From a virus, in the IMG/VR virus record IMGVR_UViG_3300027857_000347, positions 1-48,846 of that record: a stretch of 48,846 nt of DNA; one strand, given 5' to 3'. The notes beneath the pieces are model-generated. The model saw only the letters and a list, made by a program, of their open reading frames with translations, was not told where the DNA came from and searched no databases. The position numbers and the translations under genes were made by a program. This document shows positions 1-8,728 of this stretch, piece by piece. The stretch's first letter is position 1, and each line of letters begins with the position of its first letter.

Positions 1-1037
1 CACCCAGATCGAAGTATATCCAAGCCTAAGGCGTACGGGTTGAAGCTACCGTCATAGTGCTTCGAGCGCATATTTGGTTGATACACTACGTTGGAGTGAA
101 GGTGCAGCCAAGCAAGCTGAGCATCCGGTGAAATTATTCCGCGCTGCTCCAGAGTGTCCATGATGTGGAAGTGGGTGAAGGTCGCCATGCCTTCATTTAG
201 CGTCTTGTCTTGTCCCTGCGGGTAGAAGTACTGCTGAATCTTGTACACGATGCGCAGGATTTCCTTCTTCCACTGGGGCATGTTTGGGGCGTGCTTGTAG
301 ATGAAGTAGAGAATATTTTCCTCGTCGTTAACCCGGTCCAAGTCTTGATCGGTCTTTTCCTTTTCAGGGGCTACAACCGACGTGGTTTGGATGATGATGT
401 CCATGTCCTTGTGCTTATCATCGGCCTTCTTGGCTTCTTCCTTCAGCTTGTCCTCTTCTGTCTTTTTCTTCTTGTGCTTTCGCTTTTGCTTATCAACAGC
501 GTGCGTCGATAAGGCGTGAGCGGCATCGAGCAGCTGCTCAACCTCGTCCTCACCATATTTTTCCTCGCACTCCTTGATGTAGTTCTTGGCGAAGATCATG
601 TAATCAATGATGGAGCTTGGAGTTGTCCATTCCCTGAACATGAAGTTATTCTTGAAGACGAAATTGTGGCCAATCGCGGCGTGCGCTATAACCAGCGCCT
701 GCGTTATGGCTGGGTTTTCCTCCATGAGATATGAGATGCACGGGTTAGAATTGATGACGATTTCATACGCGAGTCCCATTCGACCCTTCTGGTACTTTGT
801 CCAATTCTTGAGAAACTCTTTGCCGAATGACCAGTGACTGTAGTTTACCGGCATACCAACAGACGCGTACGCGTCGATCATCATTTCAGCTGGAATTATT
901 TCGATCTGGTTGGGGTATATATCCTTGCTTGGATCGATGTCAAGCTCCTCATGAGCTACTTCCTCAATAATCTTGGTGATGTTATTGATTAGTCCTTCGT
1001 TCCAATCGGTGCGCGAGGTAATAAGTGGTTGCGTCAT
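1..1037 (-). CDS. spoVR: SpoVR/YcgB family protein (3' end outside window)
   Basis: The frame runs from an ATG at 1037 off the left edge, so about 345 N-terminal codons are present and the C-terminus is missing. It shows SpoVR hallmarks: NYSHWSFGKEF near residue 65 and ATFTHFHIMDTLEQRG further on. The family is named for a Bacillus spore-cortex gene; in enterobacteria ycgB is co-regulated with yeaG and yeaH, and its biochemical role is unknown. The start overlaps the YeaH stop by one base (TAATG), so the two are translationally coupled. A Lys/Glu-rich insert (about residues 175-215) looks like a flexible linker. Confidence 0.93.
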   Translation of the reverse strand, partial: MTQPLITSRTDWNEGLINNITKIIEEVAHEELDIDPSKDIYPNQIEIIPAEMMIDAYASVGMPVNYSHWSFGKEFLKNWTKYQKGRMGLAYEIVINSNPCISYLMEENPAITQALVIAHAAIGHNFVFKNNFMFREWTTPSSIIDYMIFAKNYIKECEEKYGEDEVEQLLDAAHALSTHAVDKQKRKHKKKKTEEDKLKEEAKKADDKHKDMDIIIQTTSVVAPEKEKTDQDLDRVNDEENILYFIYKHAPNMPQWKKEILRIVYKIQQYFYPQGQDKTLNEGMATFTHFHIMDTLEQRGIISPDAQLAWLHLHSNVVYQPNMRSKHYDGSFNPYALGLDILRSG

Positions 1038-2455
1038 TATTTTTTCTTCTTGAAAATTTTCTGAAACACTGGGTAGCATTCATCCGCCGATTCGATTATC
1101 GACAGGGTCATCTTCTTATCAACTACCCCATCGCGAACCTTATCGTAGGCTACCCACAACCCGGTATCTTCTCTCGTAGTAGTTCCTGATATTCCAGCTC
1201 CAACGTTAAACCAGCCGGTTCCCATCGGTTTACCAACTTCAACGTAGCTGAACAGTTGGATCTTCTTCATGAGGTTGCCCTCACCGATCATTTCATCGAT
1301 GACGACGCTGTTGTCCTCATCCCAATTATCACCATCTGACGCGTGGGATATGTAGATGTTGACTTCATTCGGATCGTAGCGCTCTTTGATTATGGTATTA
1401 ATCATCTTCAGCGCTGGAGATACGGTAGTTCCACCGTTGACCCGCGTGGAGAAGAAATCATTTTCGGACATTTCAAACGCTTCATCGGTGTGAGCGATGA
1501 ACACAAGCTCGGTGTTTGGATAGCGCCGGCGAATGAACGCGTAGAACAGCGCGAACCAACGACGGGCTATCGTCTTCTTTGTTTCATCCATGGAGCCGGA
1601 AATGTCCATGAGCATGAAGAGAACGGCGTCTACCGTCTTGAGAGGTTTAGCTTCCTTCTTGCGGTAGCGAAGATCGGAAGAATCGAACCCATCCAGGAAA
1701 TCAATCTCGTCATCTAGCTCCTTGAGACGGGATAGGATCGAAGCTATTCGTTTACCGACTTCATCCTGCATTAGGTTAATCGTCATGTGGATGTTGAGCA
1801 CCCGGAGTAGTTCTTCAGGAGTGCCATGCTTAGCGCCGGTTAAATTTTCAAATATTGCCGCAAGCTCTTCTAGCAGCTCTTCCTTTTCATCCTCCACCAA
1901 AGCTGCCATCGCGCTTGAGCGTCCGAGAGCTTGCTTGTAGGTGCGGATTACGCTTAGCTGAGCCGGAGAACCAATAGTAGAAAACCCAGCTTGTTGGGTT
2001 TTATTATCAAGCCTCTCAGTCCACTTCTCATTGACTAGATTCGGTAGCTCGCAATCCTCAAAGAAAAGATCCAAAAATTCGTCGCGCGCGACAGAGACTA
2101 TGAAATCGTCTTCACCGGCATCTCCGGGACCACCCCGACTTGAGCTACCTTCATCGGATGGTATTTCTATTTCATCACCGCGATCATACTCTTGATTGCC
2201 AATGATAATTGCTGTATGATTGCCATCCCTAGAATAGTGAAAGTGCGGTTCCTCAAGAGCCGCGCCGGCAACCTTAACAGGGCTGGATCCACCAGCCCCA
2301 GGGGCTGGGTTGTTCTGACCAGAAACCCCGAATTTGCCAATATTTTGCGGGGAAGATGCCTTGATGAAGCCCTTTATTCGCTTAATGAGCTTTTGACGGT
2401 TTGAAGATGATTTTCCCCTACCCGCCTTTCTTCTATCGATGAGGATGAAAGACAT
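1037..2455 (-). CDS. yeaH: YeaH/DUF444 protein with von Willebrand A domain
   Basis: 472 residues, close to the usual length of the UPF0229 (YeaH) family. The N-terminus is basic (DRRKAGRGKSS), followed by a disordered Gly/Ser stretch and a C-terminal VWA-like domain with the metal-site motif FMLMDISGSMDE and an Arg-rich WFALFYAFIRRRYP helix. The family is the usual partner of PrkA and SpoVR in bacteria. The gene sits directly upstream of spoVR and in the same direction as prkA, separated from it by small genes and a homing endonuclease. I infer that the three act together in infected cells; the pathway is not known. Confidence 0.93.
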   Translation of the reverse strand: MSFILIDRRKAGRGKSSSNRQKLIKRIKGFIKASSPQNIGKFGVSGQNNPAPGAGGSSPVKVAGAALEEPHFHYSRDGNHTAIIIGNQEYDRGDEIEIPSDEGSSSRGGPGDAGEDDFIVSVARDEFLDLFFEDCELPNLVNEKWTERLDNKTQQAGFSTIGSPAQLSVIRTYKQALGRSSAMAALVEDEKEELLEELAAIFENLTGAKHGTPEELLRVLNIHMTINLMQDEVGKRIASILSRLKELDDEIDFLDGFDSSDLRYRKKEAKPLKTVDAVLFMLMDISGSMDETKKTIARRWFALFYAFIRRRYPNTELVFIAHTDEAFEMSENDFFSTRVNGGTTVSPALKMINTIIKERYDPNEVNIYISHASDGDNWDEDNSVVIDEMIGEGNLMKKIQLFSYVEVGKPMGTGWFNVGAGISGTTTREDTGLWVAYDKVRDGVVDKKMTLSIIESADECYPVFQKIFKKKK

Positions 2456-2459
2456 GTCT

Positions 2460-2729
2460 TTACTCCTTCGGCATACGATTCATTCGATCGGCAAGAAGTC
2501 GAGCATATTCGATTCGCTGGTCATTATCGCAGAAATCTCCAGTGATGTACAAAGCGACGTCGTGGTGAAAATCATCCGACTGAAGGCATACCTTCAAGGT
2601 ACCTGCCTCAGACTTTCCAACGCTCACGCTCCACGGCCCTGTTTCGGAAATTGTCAAATCGTTTGGTTCAATTTCCTGTGGGTTTGTGTTAAGTTGGTTT
2701 ATATTGATTCGCACTACTTGCGTTTCCAA
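2460..2729 (-). CDS. hypothetical protein, 89 aa
   Basis: Small acidic protein of no family I recognise. It ends just before yeaH (4-nt gap). Two starts are possible: ATG at 2729, overlapping the upstream gene by 16 nt, or a GTG at 2714 that overlaps the upstream TAG as TAGTG, a junction type also seen at 43805. Neither has a strong Shine-Dalgarno sequence. Placement within the prkA-yeaH-spoVR unit suggests co-expression only. Confidence 0.6.
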   Translation of the reverse strand: METQVVRININQLNTNPQEIEPNDLTISETGPWSVSVGKSEAGTLKVCLQSDDFHHDVALYITGDFCDNDQRIEYARLLADRMNRMPKE

Positions 2730-3037
2730 GTCATATGCTCGCTCACGGCTTCAAGGAAAACTCGAAGTGGGCGAGTGCCCTGTCTGCGATTATTCGTCCA
2801 CTGAAGGGCTATAAGATTGTTTTTATTGTCTGTTCCACCCTCTGCAATGGCGATCTTGTGCGCTACTTCCCATGCTGTGTTGCCGGGATTATCTGAATCA
2901 GCCTTACCATATGCTGCCCATTCTATCAAAGCCCCGCACGCATCGATTCCAAATTTGTAATGATCCGCATATGGCGCCAGCGCGGGCTTTGTAGAGGCCC
3001 ACCAAATTTCACTTAATTCTTCATGTGAGTAGCCCAT
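2714..3037 (-). CDS. HNH-like nuclease fold protein, 107 aa
   Basis: The C-terminal half carries a divergent HNH pattern: WEVAHKIAIAEGG, then NNLIALQWTNNRRQG, matching the His..Gly-Gly..Asn-Leu..Asn spacing of small HNH proteins. The zinc cysteines of classical HNH domains are absent. Its start overlaps the stop of the upstream 53-aa gene (TGATG). It could be a small homing-type nuclease or a DNA-processing accessory. It ends with TAG, showing amber is used as a normal stop in some genes. Confidence 0.55.
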   Translation of the reverse strand: MGYSHEELSEIWWASTKPALAPYADHYKFGIDACGALIEWAAYGKADSDNPGNTAWEVAHKIAIAEGGTDNKNNLIALQWTNNRRQGTRPLRVFLEAVSEHMTWKRK

Positions 3038-3198
3038 CAGCGCACCGTTGAATTCTGTTGATCAAGAGCGTCAGCGATTCGTCTTAGAAGATTGTTCTGC
3101 AAAACCTGCTGATTATTTTGTACGGCTAGTTGTTCCGCTACGCGGTTGATGGATGCGGCCAGACCCGCAATCGCTGTTTTAGTTACTTCATTATTCAT
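3037..3198 (-). CDS. small hypothetical protein, 53 aa
   Basis: Too short for most gene finders, but framed by two tight junctions: its ATG (3198) overlaps the TGA of the GIY-YIG gene as ATGA, and its TGA overlaps the next ATG. A GAGGT Shine-Dalgarno lies 6 nt upstream. The product (MNNEVTKTAIAGLAASINRV...) is predicted to be helical, with a Gln/Asn-rich middle suggesting a coiled coil. No family recognised. Confidence 0.65.
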   Translation of the reverse strand: MNNEVTKTAIAGLAASINRVAEQLAVQNNQQVLQNNLLRRIADALDQQNSTVR

Positions 3199-3749
3199 AT
3201 GAACCTCAAACTTGGAGATCGTGCTCCATTTTTACCATGACCTAGTGCTGCCACTAAATCTCTAACAGATGGATAGATATTCTCACCATCTACAGTGCAA
3301 CGCTTTTGAAGCTTCTTGCTCGCTGCGACATTCGGAATACCCTTCATCCTCTGCCCTTGTCTCTTGCGTCTTGCTTCATCGTGTTTTCTACCAGTGAGAT
3401 ATCTAGTTTTAGCTATTGACATCTTCTGGCGAGTTTCTTCTGAGATACCTGTCAAACCTTCTCCACCATCTGTGAGATTGAAAAGTGTACCTCGACCTTG
3501 ATCTTCACGCCCATATTTCCAAATGAACCACATCTCTAAACTGAAAGCCTGTTCCTCATTCTTGCAGTAGATAATTTCGGGTACACAAGAGTATCCTTCC
3601 CTATGTCTCTTCACTAGCATCCTATCAGTGCGAGTGTTAGATGGATAATCTATGTGAGTCCAAACTCTATCATTCACTCCCTTGCCAACGTATCTAGGAA
3701 TCTCGGTTTTGGGATCACGAAATATGTAGCAGTAATATTGCCCTAACAT
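3195..3749 (-). CDS. GIY-YIG homing endonuclease
   Basis: 184 residues. The N-terminal GIY-YIG nuclease core reads YYCYIFRDPKTEIPRYVGKG (residues 5-24), followed by a conserved Glu around residue 72 (SLEMWFIWKYG) and Asn in FNLTDGGEG. A NUMOD3-like basic segment (SEETRQKMSIAKTRYLTGRK) follows. It sits between prkA and the yeaH-spoVR pair, the typical behaviour of free-standing phage homing genes that settle between operon members. Codon use does not stand out by eye. Confidence 0.88.
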   Translation of the reverse strand: MLGQYYCYIFRDPKTEIPRYVGKGVNDRVWTHIDYPSNTRTDRMLVKRHREGYSCVPEIIYCKNEEQAFSLEMWFIWKYGREDQGRGTLFNLTDGGEGLTGISEETRQKMSIAKTRYLTGRKHDEARRKRQGQRMKGIPNVAASKKLQKRCTVDGENIYPSVRDLVAALGHGKNGARSPSLRFI

Positions 3750-3762
3750 CTGTCAACCTGGG

Positions 3763-5721
3763 CTACGAGGCTTTCCGGTTGTTACACCACCAATCTACTA
3801 GCGTGCGAATCTGTCTGTCAGTATATCCTTTGCTTCTCATGCGAGCGACAAAGTCGTTATGCTTCTTCTGCTCTTCAGCTGAACCTTTTGGTGTGAATGA
3901 AACGATTGGCATGATTTCGGTAGTAGCTGAGAACATCTTCTTCTCGATGACGACCTTGATCTTTTCGTACTCATTCCATTTTGGCATCTTGCCTTCATTG
4001 CGCGAGCGGTAGCGAAGAACGTAGTGCACGATGTCGTTGCGAAAATCCTTCGCGTTTGGAATGCCAGCTGCCTTTTCTACTTCTTCAAGCTTAGTGTTGA
4101 GGTGCTCGCGGTTCAAAAGCGTGTGAGTTTCTGGGTCGCGGCAGGTAACGTCATCGCACCATGATTCGGCAAACAAGCAGTAGCGCTCGAACATCGTCTG
4201 ACCAAACTCGCTGTAGGACTCGAGGTACGCCATGCGAAGTTCCTTGTCGATAAACTCGAAGTAGCGCGGCTGCACCCACGACTTGATGAAGTCAAGGTAC
4301 TGTTCCTGAGCTTCGCTTGGCAGGTGCTCGCGCTTTAGCGCTTGTTCCAGAACGTACATGAGGTCGATTGGGTTGGCCTGAATTTCTTCCGGACGTAGGT
4401 TGTAAGTCGCTGAAAGAATCTTGAAGCCAAAGCGGGTAGACAAGCCGGTCATACCTTCATCGATACCACCAGCCTCGCGGTACTCCTCGTAAGGCTTAGC
4501 CATCGGCATGGTATCCTTCACGTTCTGACCGTCATACACCTTCATCTTGGCGTAGATAGTGCTGTTTTCTGGTTCACGCAGGCGCGTGAGGACCATGAAC
4601 TCGGCCAGCGCCTTCAGGGTTTCAGGGGCGCACGCCTCATTCTTCAAGCTTGAACCTCGGAGCATCTTCTCGTAAATTTTCTGCTCCTCGCTAACTCGTA
4701 GACAGTATGGAACGTTGACGATGTAAACGCGGTCTAGGAAGGCCTCATTTGACTTATCGTTTCGGAACTTGAACCATTCTGCCTCGTTTGAGTGGGCGCA
4801 GATGATGCCGATGTACGGCATCGCTGGGATATTTTCGGTACCGTTGTAGTTGTGTTCTTGCGTCGCCATCAAGAGCGGATTTAGCGTCTTAATGTTCGCC
4901 TTGAACATTTCGGCAAAATCCATGAAACCCTGGGTCGTGCGGTTTAAACCACCGGAGTAGCTGTAGCTGTATGAGTGATTTTGCTGATAAGTTTTCAGCT
5001 TGCGAATATCGGTCTTGCCGATAAGAACTGAAACGTCTTGATTATTCTCGTCGCCTGGCTCAACCTTCATGATGCCAATCTGGGAATCCTTGTTTGGATA
5101 AATCTTGACAACGCTGAATTTAGTCCAATCACCACCGAATTCCTGGAGCTTCTGCTGCGCCCAGCCTGAAGAAACCGTGTTGAGATAGCGTGGAGAAATG
5201 CCATACTCTTTTTCCAGCTCTTCACCATGCTCAAGCTTGTTAAAAAGGCCGAGCGGACTTTCGAACAGAGGAGAGAGCTGCAGTTCCGCATTTTTCTCTG
5301 AAGGATCCTTCAAAACATAAATCGGATATGTCTGCATTAGTTCTTTAAGCCGCTCGACCAAAGAACTTTTACCACCACCAACCGGTCCCTTGAGATAAAG
5401 GATCTGCTTTGATTCTTCTAGCCCCTGAGCGAAGGCCGTAAAGTAGGCGACGATGCGCTCAATGGCTTCTTCAGCTCCGTAAAACTCCTTGAACGCCTCG
5501 TAGGTACGTATTTTCTTGTTGCTGAAAATGCGTGATAGGCGAGGGTCGCTTGAAGTGTCGACTACCGTTGGTTCACCGATGGAAGCTAAAATTCGTTCTG
5601 CCGCGTTGGCATACACCATCTTATCGGTTTTACAGAGATCGAGATAATCCAGAATGGGCATCTCGGCGTTGGATGCAAACTTTCTTGCGAAAGATGAAGT
5701 GAAGGTTGAACTCAATTTCAT
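3763..5721 (-). CDS. prkA: PrkA-family serine protein kinase
   Basis: 652 residues, full length for the family (about 640-690). The Walker A motif GPVGGGKSS lies at residues 112-120 in the AAA+-like PrkA domain; the C-terminal PrkA kinase domain follows (MYVLEQALKREHLP, WCDDVTCRDPETHTLLN). PrkA/YeaG is a stress-linked kinase whose gene neighbours YeaH and SpoVR are also present here. An AGGAG motif lies about 10 nt before the ATG, and a late-promoter box at 5757-5763 lies 36 nt upstream. The gene ends with TAG; read-through would add 16 residues. Confidence 0.95.
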   Translation of the reverse strand: MKLSSTFTSSFARKFASNAEMPILDYLDLCKTDKMVYANAAERILASIGEPTVVDTSSDPRLSRIFSNKKIRTYEAFKEFYGAEEAIERIVAYFTAFAQGLEESKQILYLKGPVGGGKSSLVERLKELMQTYPIYVLKDPSEKNAELQLSPLFESPLGLFNKLEHGEELEKEYGISPRYLNTVSSGWAQQKLQEFGGDWTKFSVVKIYPNKDSQIGIMKVEPGDENNQDVSVLIGKTDIRKLKTYQQNHSYSYSYSGGLNRTTQGFMDFAEMFKANIKTLNPLLMATQEHNYNGTENIPAMPYIGIICAHSNEAEWFKFRNDKSNEAFLDRVYIVNVPYCLRVSEEQKIYEKMLRGSSLKNEACAPETLKALAEFMVLTRLREPENSTIYAKMKVYDGQNVKDTMPMAKPYEEYREAGGIDEGMTGLSTRFGFKILSATYNLRPEEIQANPIDLMYVLEQALKREHLPSEAQEQYLDFIKSWVQPRYFEFIDKELRMAYLESYSEFGQTMFERYCLFAESWCDDVTCRDPETHTLLNREHLNTKLEEVEKAAGIPNAKDFRNDIVHYVLRYRSRNEGKMPKWNEYEKIKVVIEKKMFSATTEIMPIVSFTPKGSAEEQKKHNDFVARMRSKGYTDRQIRTLVDWWCNNRKAS

Positions 5722-5756
5722 TCAGATCTCTCCTATCTGTTGAACGGTATCAGCTG

Positions 5757-5764
5757 TATTTATG
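5757..5764 (-). promoter_or_regulatory. T4-like late promoter box (CATAAATA)
   Basis: Minus-strand CATAAATA, 36 nt before the prkA start. It is one of a recurring set of NATAAATA boxes placed just upstream of genes in this window. Confidence 0.55.
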
Positions 5765-5859
5765 CTCATGTACCGTAACGCGGTACGATCAGATCAAAAG
5801 GAAGGACTAGCAGAGCACAATTTTGCGGCAGAAGTATAAATTAAAATTTGAAAGTGAAC

Positions 5860-6438
5860 TTACGGCGGCATCCCAAATTCTCGGACTAGCCGGTCATATC
5901 CTTCTTTATTCGCCTTAGCATCCGAAAGCGCGTGATGTGGAATTTCTTTCGTGCGCGCGAAGTACTCTTGAACACCATACGCGAAGTTATTCTGCAGCCG
6001 GTTATACATCTGCTGCCAATCATGCGGTGAGCCGTTCATAATTTGCTTGTTTGACCAAGCTAGCATCTCGTGAAACACGTTTTGAATGGAGTGAAATTTG
6101 GGATGGGCTTGACCATCCAAGAAGTAGTGCATGATCTGCCAGTCGGTATGATAGTCGACCATCACTATGAAGTGCTTGCACGGTAGCTCATCTAACCAGC
6201 ACCAAAGTCGAGCAGAGAGCTCGGTTTCCTTCATACCGTGCGTGTTCGGGGTGAGCAATGGCCAGATATTAGCCCGCACGAAATCTGATGCTAAGCTCTT
6301 ATCCGCGTCAAGATTTTCAGCGTAGAACTCGGCACCGTTGGAAGCTACAAGTCCGATTGAAATCGGATCAGTGTTGATAAAATCGGAAAACTCAGAATCT
6401 ATAAATATTCGCATTGTAATGTTATCAGAATTAATCAT
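5860..6438 (-). CDS. DEDD-family 3'-5' exoribonuclease
   Basis: 192 residues resembling the compact 3'-5' exonuclease family typified by mycobacterial RNase AS. Motif I is RIFIDSEFSDF (residues 10-20, Asp and Glu), motif II lies around VDYHTDW, and motif III is HHALSDAKAN (His...Asp). These residues bind two metals and remove nucleotides from RNA or DNA 3' ends. A start at residue 9 (ATG 6414) is equally possible, since neither start has a Shine-Dalgarno sequence. A late-type trigger for this gene is not visible in the 89-nt gap upstream. Confidence 0.8.
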   Translation of the reverse strand: MINSDNITMRIFIDSEFSDFINTDPISIGLVASNGAEFYAENLDADKSLASDFVRANIWPLLTPNTHGMKETELSARLWCWLDELPCKHFIVMVDYHTDWQIMHYFLDGQAHPKFHSIQNVFHEMLAWSNKQIMNGSPHDWQQMYNRLQNNFAYGVQEYFARTKEIPHHALSDAKANKEGYDRLVREFGMPP

Positions 6439-6527
6439 GAGAAAAATGGTTATAAGTACTCAACACTTTACAATCGTGCAATTTGCAAGTTTGATTCATT
6501 TTATAAAGGGGTTAGAGTAACAAGAGC

Positions 6528-7055
6528 CTAATTTCGTTCATATTCGTTGATTTGGTATTTGAATCCATTTTCTTCTATCCACTTGGGTTCGTTAAGCTGG
6601 TGATAGAGAATGAAGCTGTTTTTCGGCATGTAGAAGCGGCTGAGAAAGCTATAACCGTCGCTAGGAAAAATTATATCACCTTCTGGCTTAGCAAGTACAA
6701 CTGTTATGAAAAATTTCTTGGGGATAAGCGTCATAGCTTCTTCAAAAATTTTCTGGCCACCGATAACGTATAAATCGTGCTTTTCTTTCTTGAAAGCTTC
6801 TGATACGCTCTCGTAGGTTGTTACCTTGTTTGCCCAACGAAAGCGCTGGCTGCTGGTAATGACCACATTGCGCCGACCAGGAAGAGCTCCACCGATGCTC
6901 TCAAATGTTTTCCGGCCCATCACTACGGTTTTACCCATGGTAACGGCCTTGAAGTTTTCTAGATCTTGCGGAAGATGCCATGGCATCTTGTTGGTGCTCG
7001 AGCTGCCGATGACGCCGTTAAGGGCTACGGCTGCAACTATGTAGATGTCGGTCAT
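6528..7055 (-). CDS. folA: dihydrofolate reductase
   Basis: 175 residues, usual DHFR size. It has the opening strand IYIVAAVALNGVIG, the substrate loop MPWHLPQDLENFK, the NADPH-binding MGRKTFESIG and GRRNVVIT, and YVIGG.KIFEEAM. It makes tetrahydrofolate for thymidylate synthesis during phage DNA replication. The start at 7055 is chosen because it overlaps the upstream stop (TGATG); the longer frame to 7094 has no ribosome-binding site. It ends with TAG. Confidence 0.95.
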   Translation of the reverse strand: MTDIYIVAAVALNGVIGSSSTNKMPWHLPQDLENFKAVTMGKTVVMGRKTFESIGGALPGRRNVVITSSQRFRWANKVTTYESVSEAFKKEKHDLYVIGGQKIFEEAMTLIPKKFFITVVLAKPEGDIIFPSDGYSFLSRFYMPKNSFILYHQLNEPKWIEENGFKYQINEYERN

Positions 7056-7279
7056 CAAAATCCACATCTTATTTTTGCGAGACAGCGCTTGCAATTTACC
7101 TTGCTTCTAATGTAACTGGCGTTCTGAAACTTCAGCGGCCGCCCGGTGCAAATTGGAATAAAGGAATCACCATACTCACCATCAAAAGATGTATCGGCAA
7201 AATGCGTGATGGTAATATTCCTACGTGCCCGCTCTAACGCGTCACAAATTCTAACCCGCTTTACAAATTCGTCTAGCAT
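7055..7279 (-). CDS. small zinc-ribbon-like protein, 74 aa
   Basis: It contains HFADTSF, PICTGRP and a C-terminal CKRCLAKIRCGF, the His/Cys spacing of a family of very small phage zinc-binding proteins. ATG at 7279 is preferred to an upstream TTG at 7288. Its start lies inside the end of the preceding 50-aa gene and its stop overlaps the DHFR start. The function is unknown; a nucleic-acid or protein-binding zinc knuckle is likely. Confidence 0.65.
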   Translation of the reverse strand: MLDEFVKRVRICDALERARRNITITHFADTSFDGEYGDSFIPICTGRPLKFQNASYIRSKVNCKRCLAKIRCGF

Positions 7280-7425
7280 GGAAAACAATCACTGTGGGTG
7301 TCTAGAAAATCTTCAGCAGATTTTGGCTTTGCTACTTCACACTTGCAATACGGGCACACCTTTGGAACTATATCACCAGTTGGTAGAAAATACGCGTTAT
7401 CATCCGTATAGGTGAATTCATCCAT
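7273..7425 (-). CDS. small Cys-rich protein, 50 aa
   Basis: A tiny gene with a strong AGGAGA ribosome-binding site 9 nt before its ATG (7425), which overlaps the upstream TGA. It encodes CPYCKC, then HSDCFPC at the C-terminus, giving a probable single zinc-binding module. The TAG stop overlaps the next gene start (ATGCTAG). It forms a run of four overlapping mini-genes with its neighbours. No family name can be given. Confidence 0.7.
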   Translation of the reverse strand: MDEFTYTDDNAYFLPTGDIVPKVCPYCKCEVAKPKSAEDFLDTHSDCFPC

Positions 7426-7601
7426 CAGCCGGTATCTCCTGCGAATTCGGAAGCGTCTGAACTTACGGTGCGATCAGCCCTGGCAAACCAACCTAAGCGC
7501 TCAACGTTGCAACCCGGAACTGAACACTTGATACCGTGTATAGCTGGATAAGCTTCCTGCCAACTCATTTCAACCCATACGTGATCGTGAGTTTCAGTCA
7601 T
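7425..7601 (-). CDS. small hypothetical zinc-finger-like protein, 58 aa
   Basis: The real start is the ATG at 7601, which overlaps the upstream gene by 8 nt; the longer open frame to 7769 only shadows that gene. The product (MTETHDHVWVEMSWQEAYP...) contains CSVPGCNVERLGWF, a CxxxxC pair with a following aromatic, plus His residues near the N-terminus. It is probably a metal-binding peptide of the same mini-gene cluster. Confidence 0.6.
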   Translation of the reverse strand: MTETHDHVWVEMSWQEAYPAIHGIKCSVPGCNVERLGWFARADRTVSSDASEFAGDTG

Positions 7602-7905
7602 AGACGATACCATTCTGCTCTTCCTTGATGTCCTCGTATGGTGCAGCAACCTTGCGGTAGAATTCCATGTTGGCGCACGCCAGCATACCAACAACGTCGT
7701 TGATGTCGGCATAGCGCCACGTACCTTGAGCACCTGGATCTGGAATACGCTTTGGGCCGTAAACTTCACGAATCAAGCGGGAGATGGTGTAATTCATCTC
7801 ACCATTGCGAGCATGAGTATGGTTGTGATTGTTCTTAATCTTCTCAGCTAGGGAGAGAATTTCAGCGTCTAACTCCCTGCGCTGTTCTTGGGTTATGTAT
7901 GGCAT
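7594..7905 (-). CDS. conserved phage protein, DUF6899-like
   Basis: 103 residues with the pattern MPYITQEQRRELD...GEMNYTISRLI...RYADINDVVGMLACANMEFYRKVAAPYEDIKEEQNG. This matches my recollection of a conserved phage family (DUF6899) of unknown function. Its position downstream of a deoxyribosyltransferase-like gene and upstream of DHFR places it in a nucleotide-metabolism cluster. That link is only contextual. Confidence 0.7.
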   Translation of the reverse strand: MPYITQEQRRELDAEILSLAEKIKNNHNHTHARNGEMNYTISRLIREVYGPKRIPDPGAQGTWRYADINDVVGMLACANMEFYRKVAAPYEDIKEEQNGIVYD

Positions 7906-8655
7906 TTATTTGCTCTGGTTTTGTGGGATCATGTAATCGACCGCGTGATGTGGCTCAGCGCGTTCGAGAGAAGCTTTGAAGAACATATAGCGATCAAAGT
8001 TAGCTTCGTGGGTATACTTTACCGTTTCCACGCACTTCTTGCAGTACGATGGGCGAACCAAGGACACGTAGTGAGTCTTCTTCTTTTCCTCTACATTACC
8101 GCAGAGCGAACAAAGGTAATAGTTGCCGGAGCGGCGGTTTCCATACTCATCGCGCTTGAGGATGCCCTTTGGCAAACCACCAAGATATGAATATAGCTCT
8201 TCAAATTCATTGAAGATGATCGTAGTTTCAGCTTGCATCCAGCCAGGGACTTCGGCGATGTCCTTGTACGTGTTGATGAGATAGACAGGAATGTCCTGCA
8301 TAAACGCTTCATGCACTTCACTGGTTGTTCCAGCTCCCTTACGAACGCTTTCGTCGTACAGAATGATTACCGCGTCGGAATCATTTCGAACAAGCTTGAT
8401 GTCCGCGTCGATGAAGTGCTTTCGAATGTTTGACTTGCGAAGTAGAAGTTCCTCGCTAGACACCAGATTTCGGTAGAGGTGCCCATGAGCGTCAGAATAC
8501 GCGATGTCAAGGGCGGCGATGTCGATTGGATTAAACCCGAGAATTCGAAGTCGCTTTGAGCAAACTTCTCTCCAACCAGCTCCAAGATCTGCGGCAAATT
8601 GCATACCCCCGGAGAGGTAAACATTTCCATTGGGATAATACGGGTGATTGATCAT
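7906..8655 (-). CDS. nucleoside 2-deoxyribosyltransferase-like protein with C-terminal zinc finger
   Basis: The N-terminal domain (about residues 10-160) has the YLSGGMQ opening, DAVIILYDES and GAGTTSEVHEAF, the nucleotide-binding and catalytic-Glu pattern of the N-deoxyribosyltransferase/YtoQ-like fold. Residues about 180-215 form a CxxC...CxxC zinc ribbon (YLCSLCG, YCKKC). The fold cleaves or exchanges N-glycosidic bonds of nucleosides; here it may salvage or modify nucleotides. The exact substrate is not readable from sequence. Confidence 0.75.
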   Translation of the reverse strand: MINHPYYPNGNVYLSGGMQFAADLGAGWREVCSKRLRILGFNPIDIAALDIAYSDAHGHLYRNLVSSEELLLRKSNIRKHFIDADIKLVRNDSDAVIILYDESVRKGAGTTSEVHEAFMQDIPVYLINTYKDIAEVPGWMQAETTIIFNEFEELYSYLGGLPKGILKRDEYGNRRSGNYYLCSLCGNVEEKKKTHYVSLVRPSYCKKCVETVKYTHEANFDRYMFFKASLERAEPHHAVDYMIPQNQSK

Positions 8656-8728
8656 GTTATTTTCTTATCAAGGCAAGAGGGATGAGTTATCTTAACTCAC
8701 CCCCACCTAGAAGTACAATCGAATCAGA

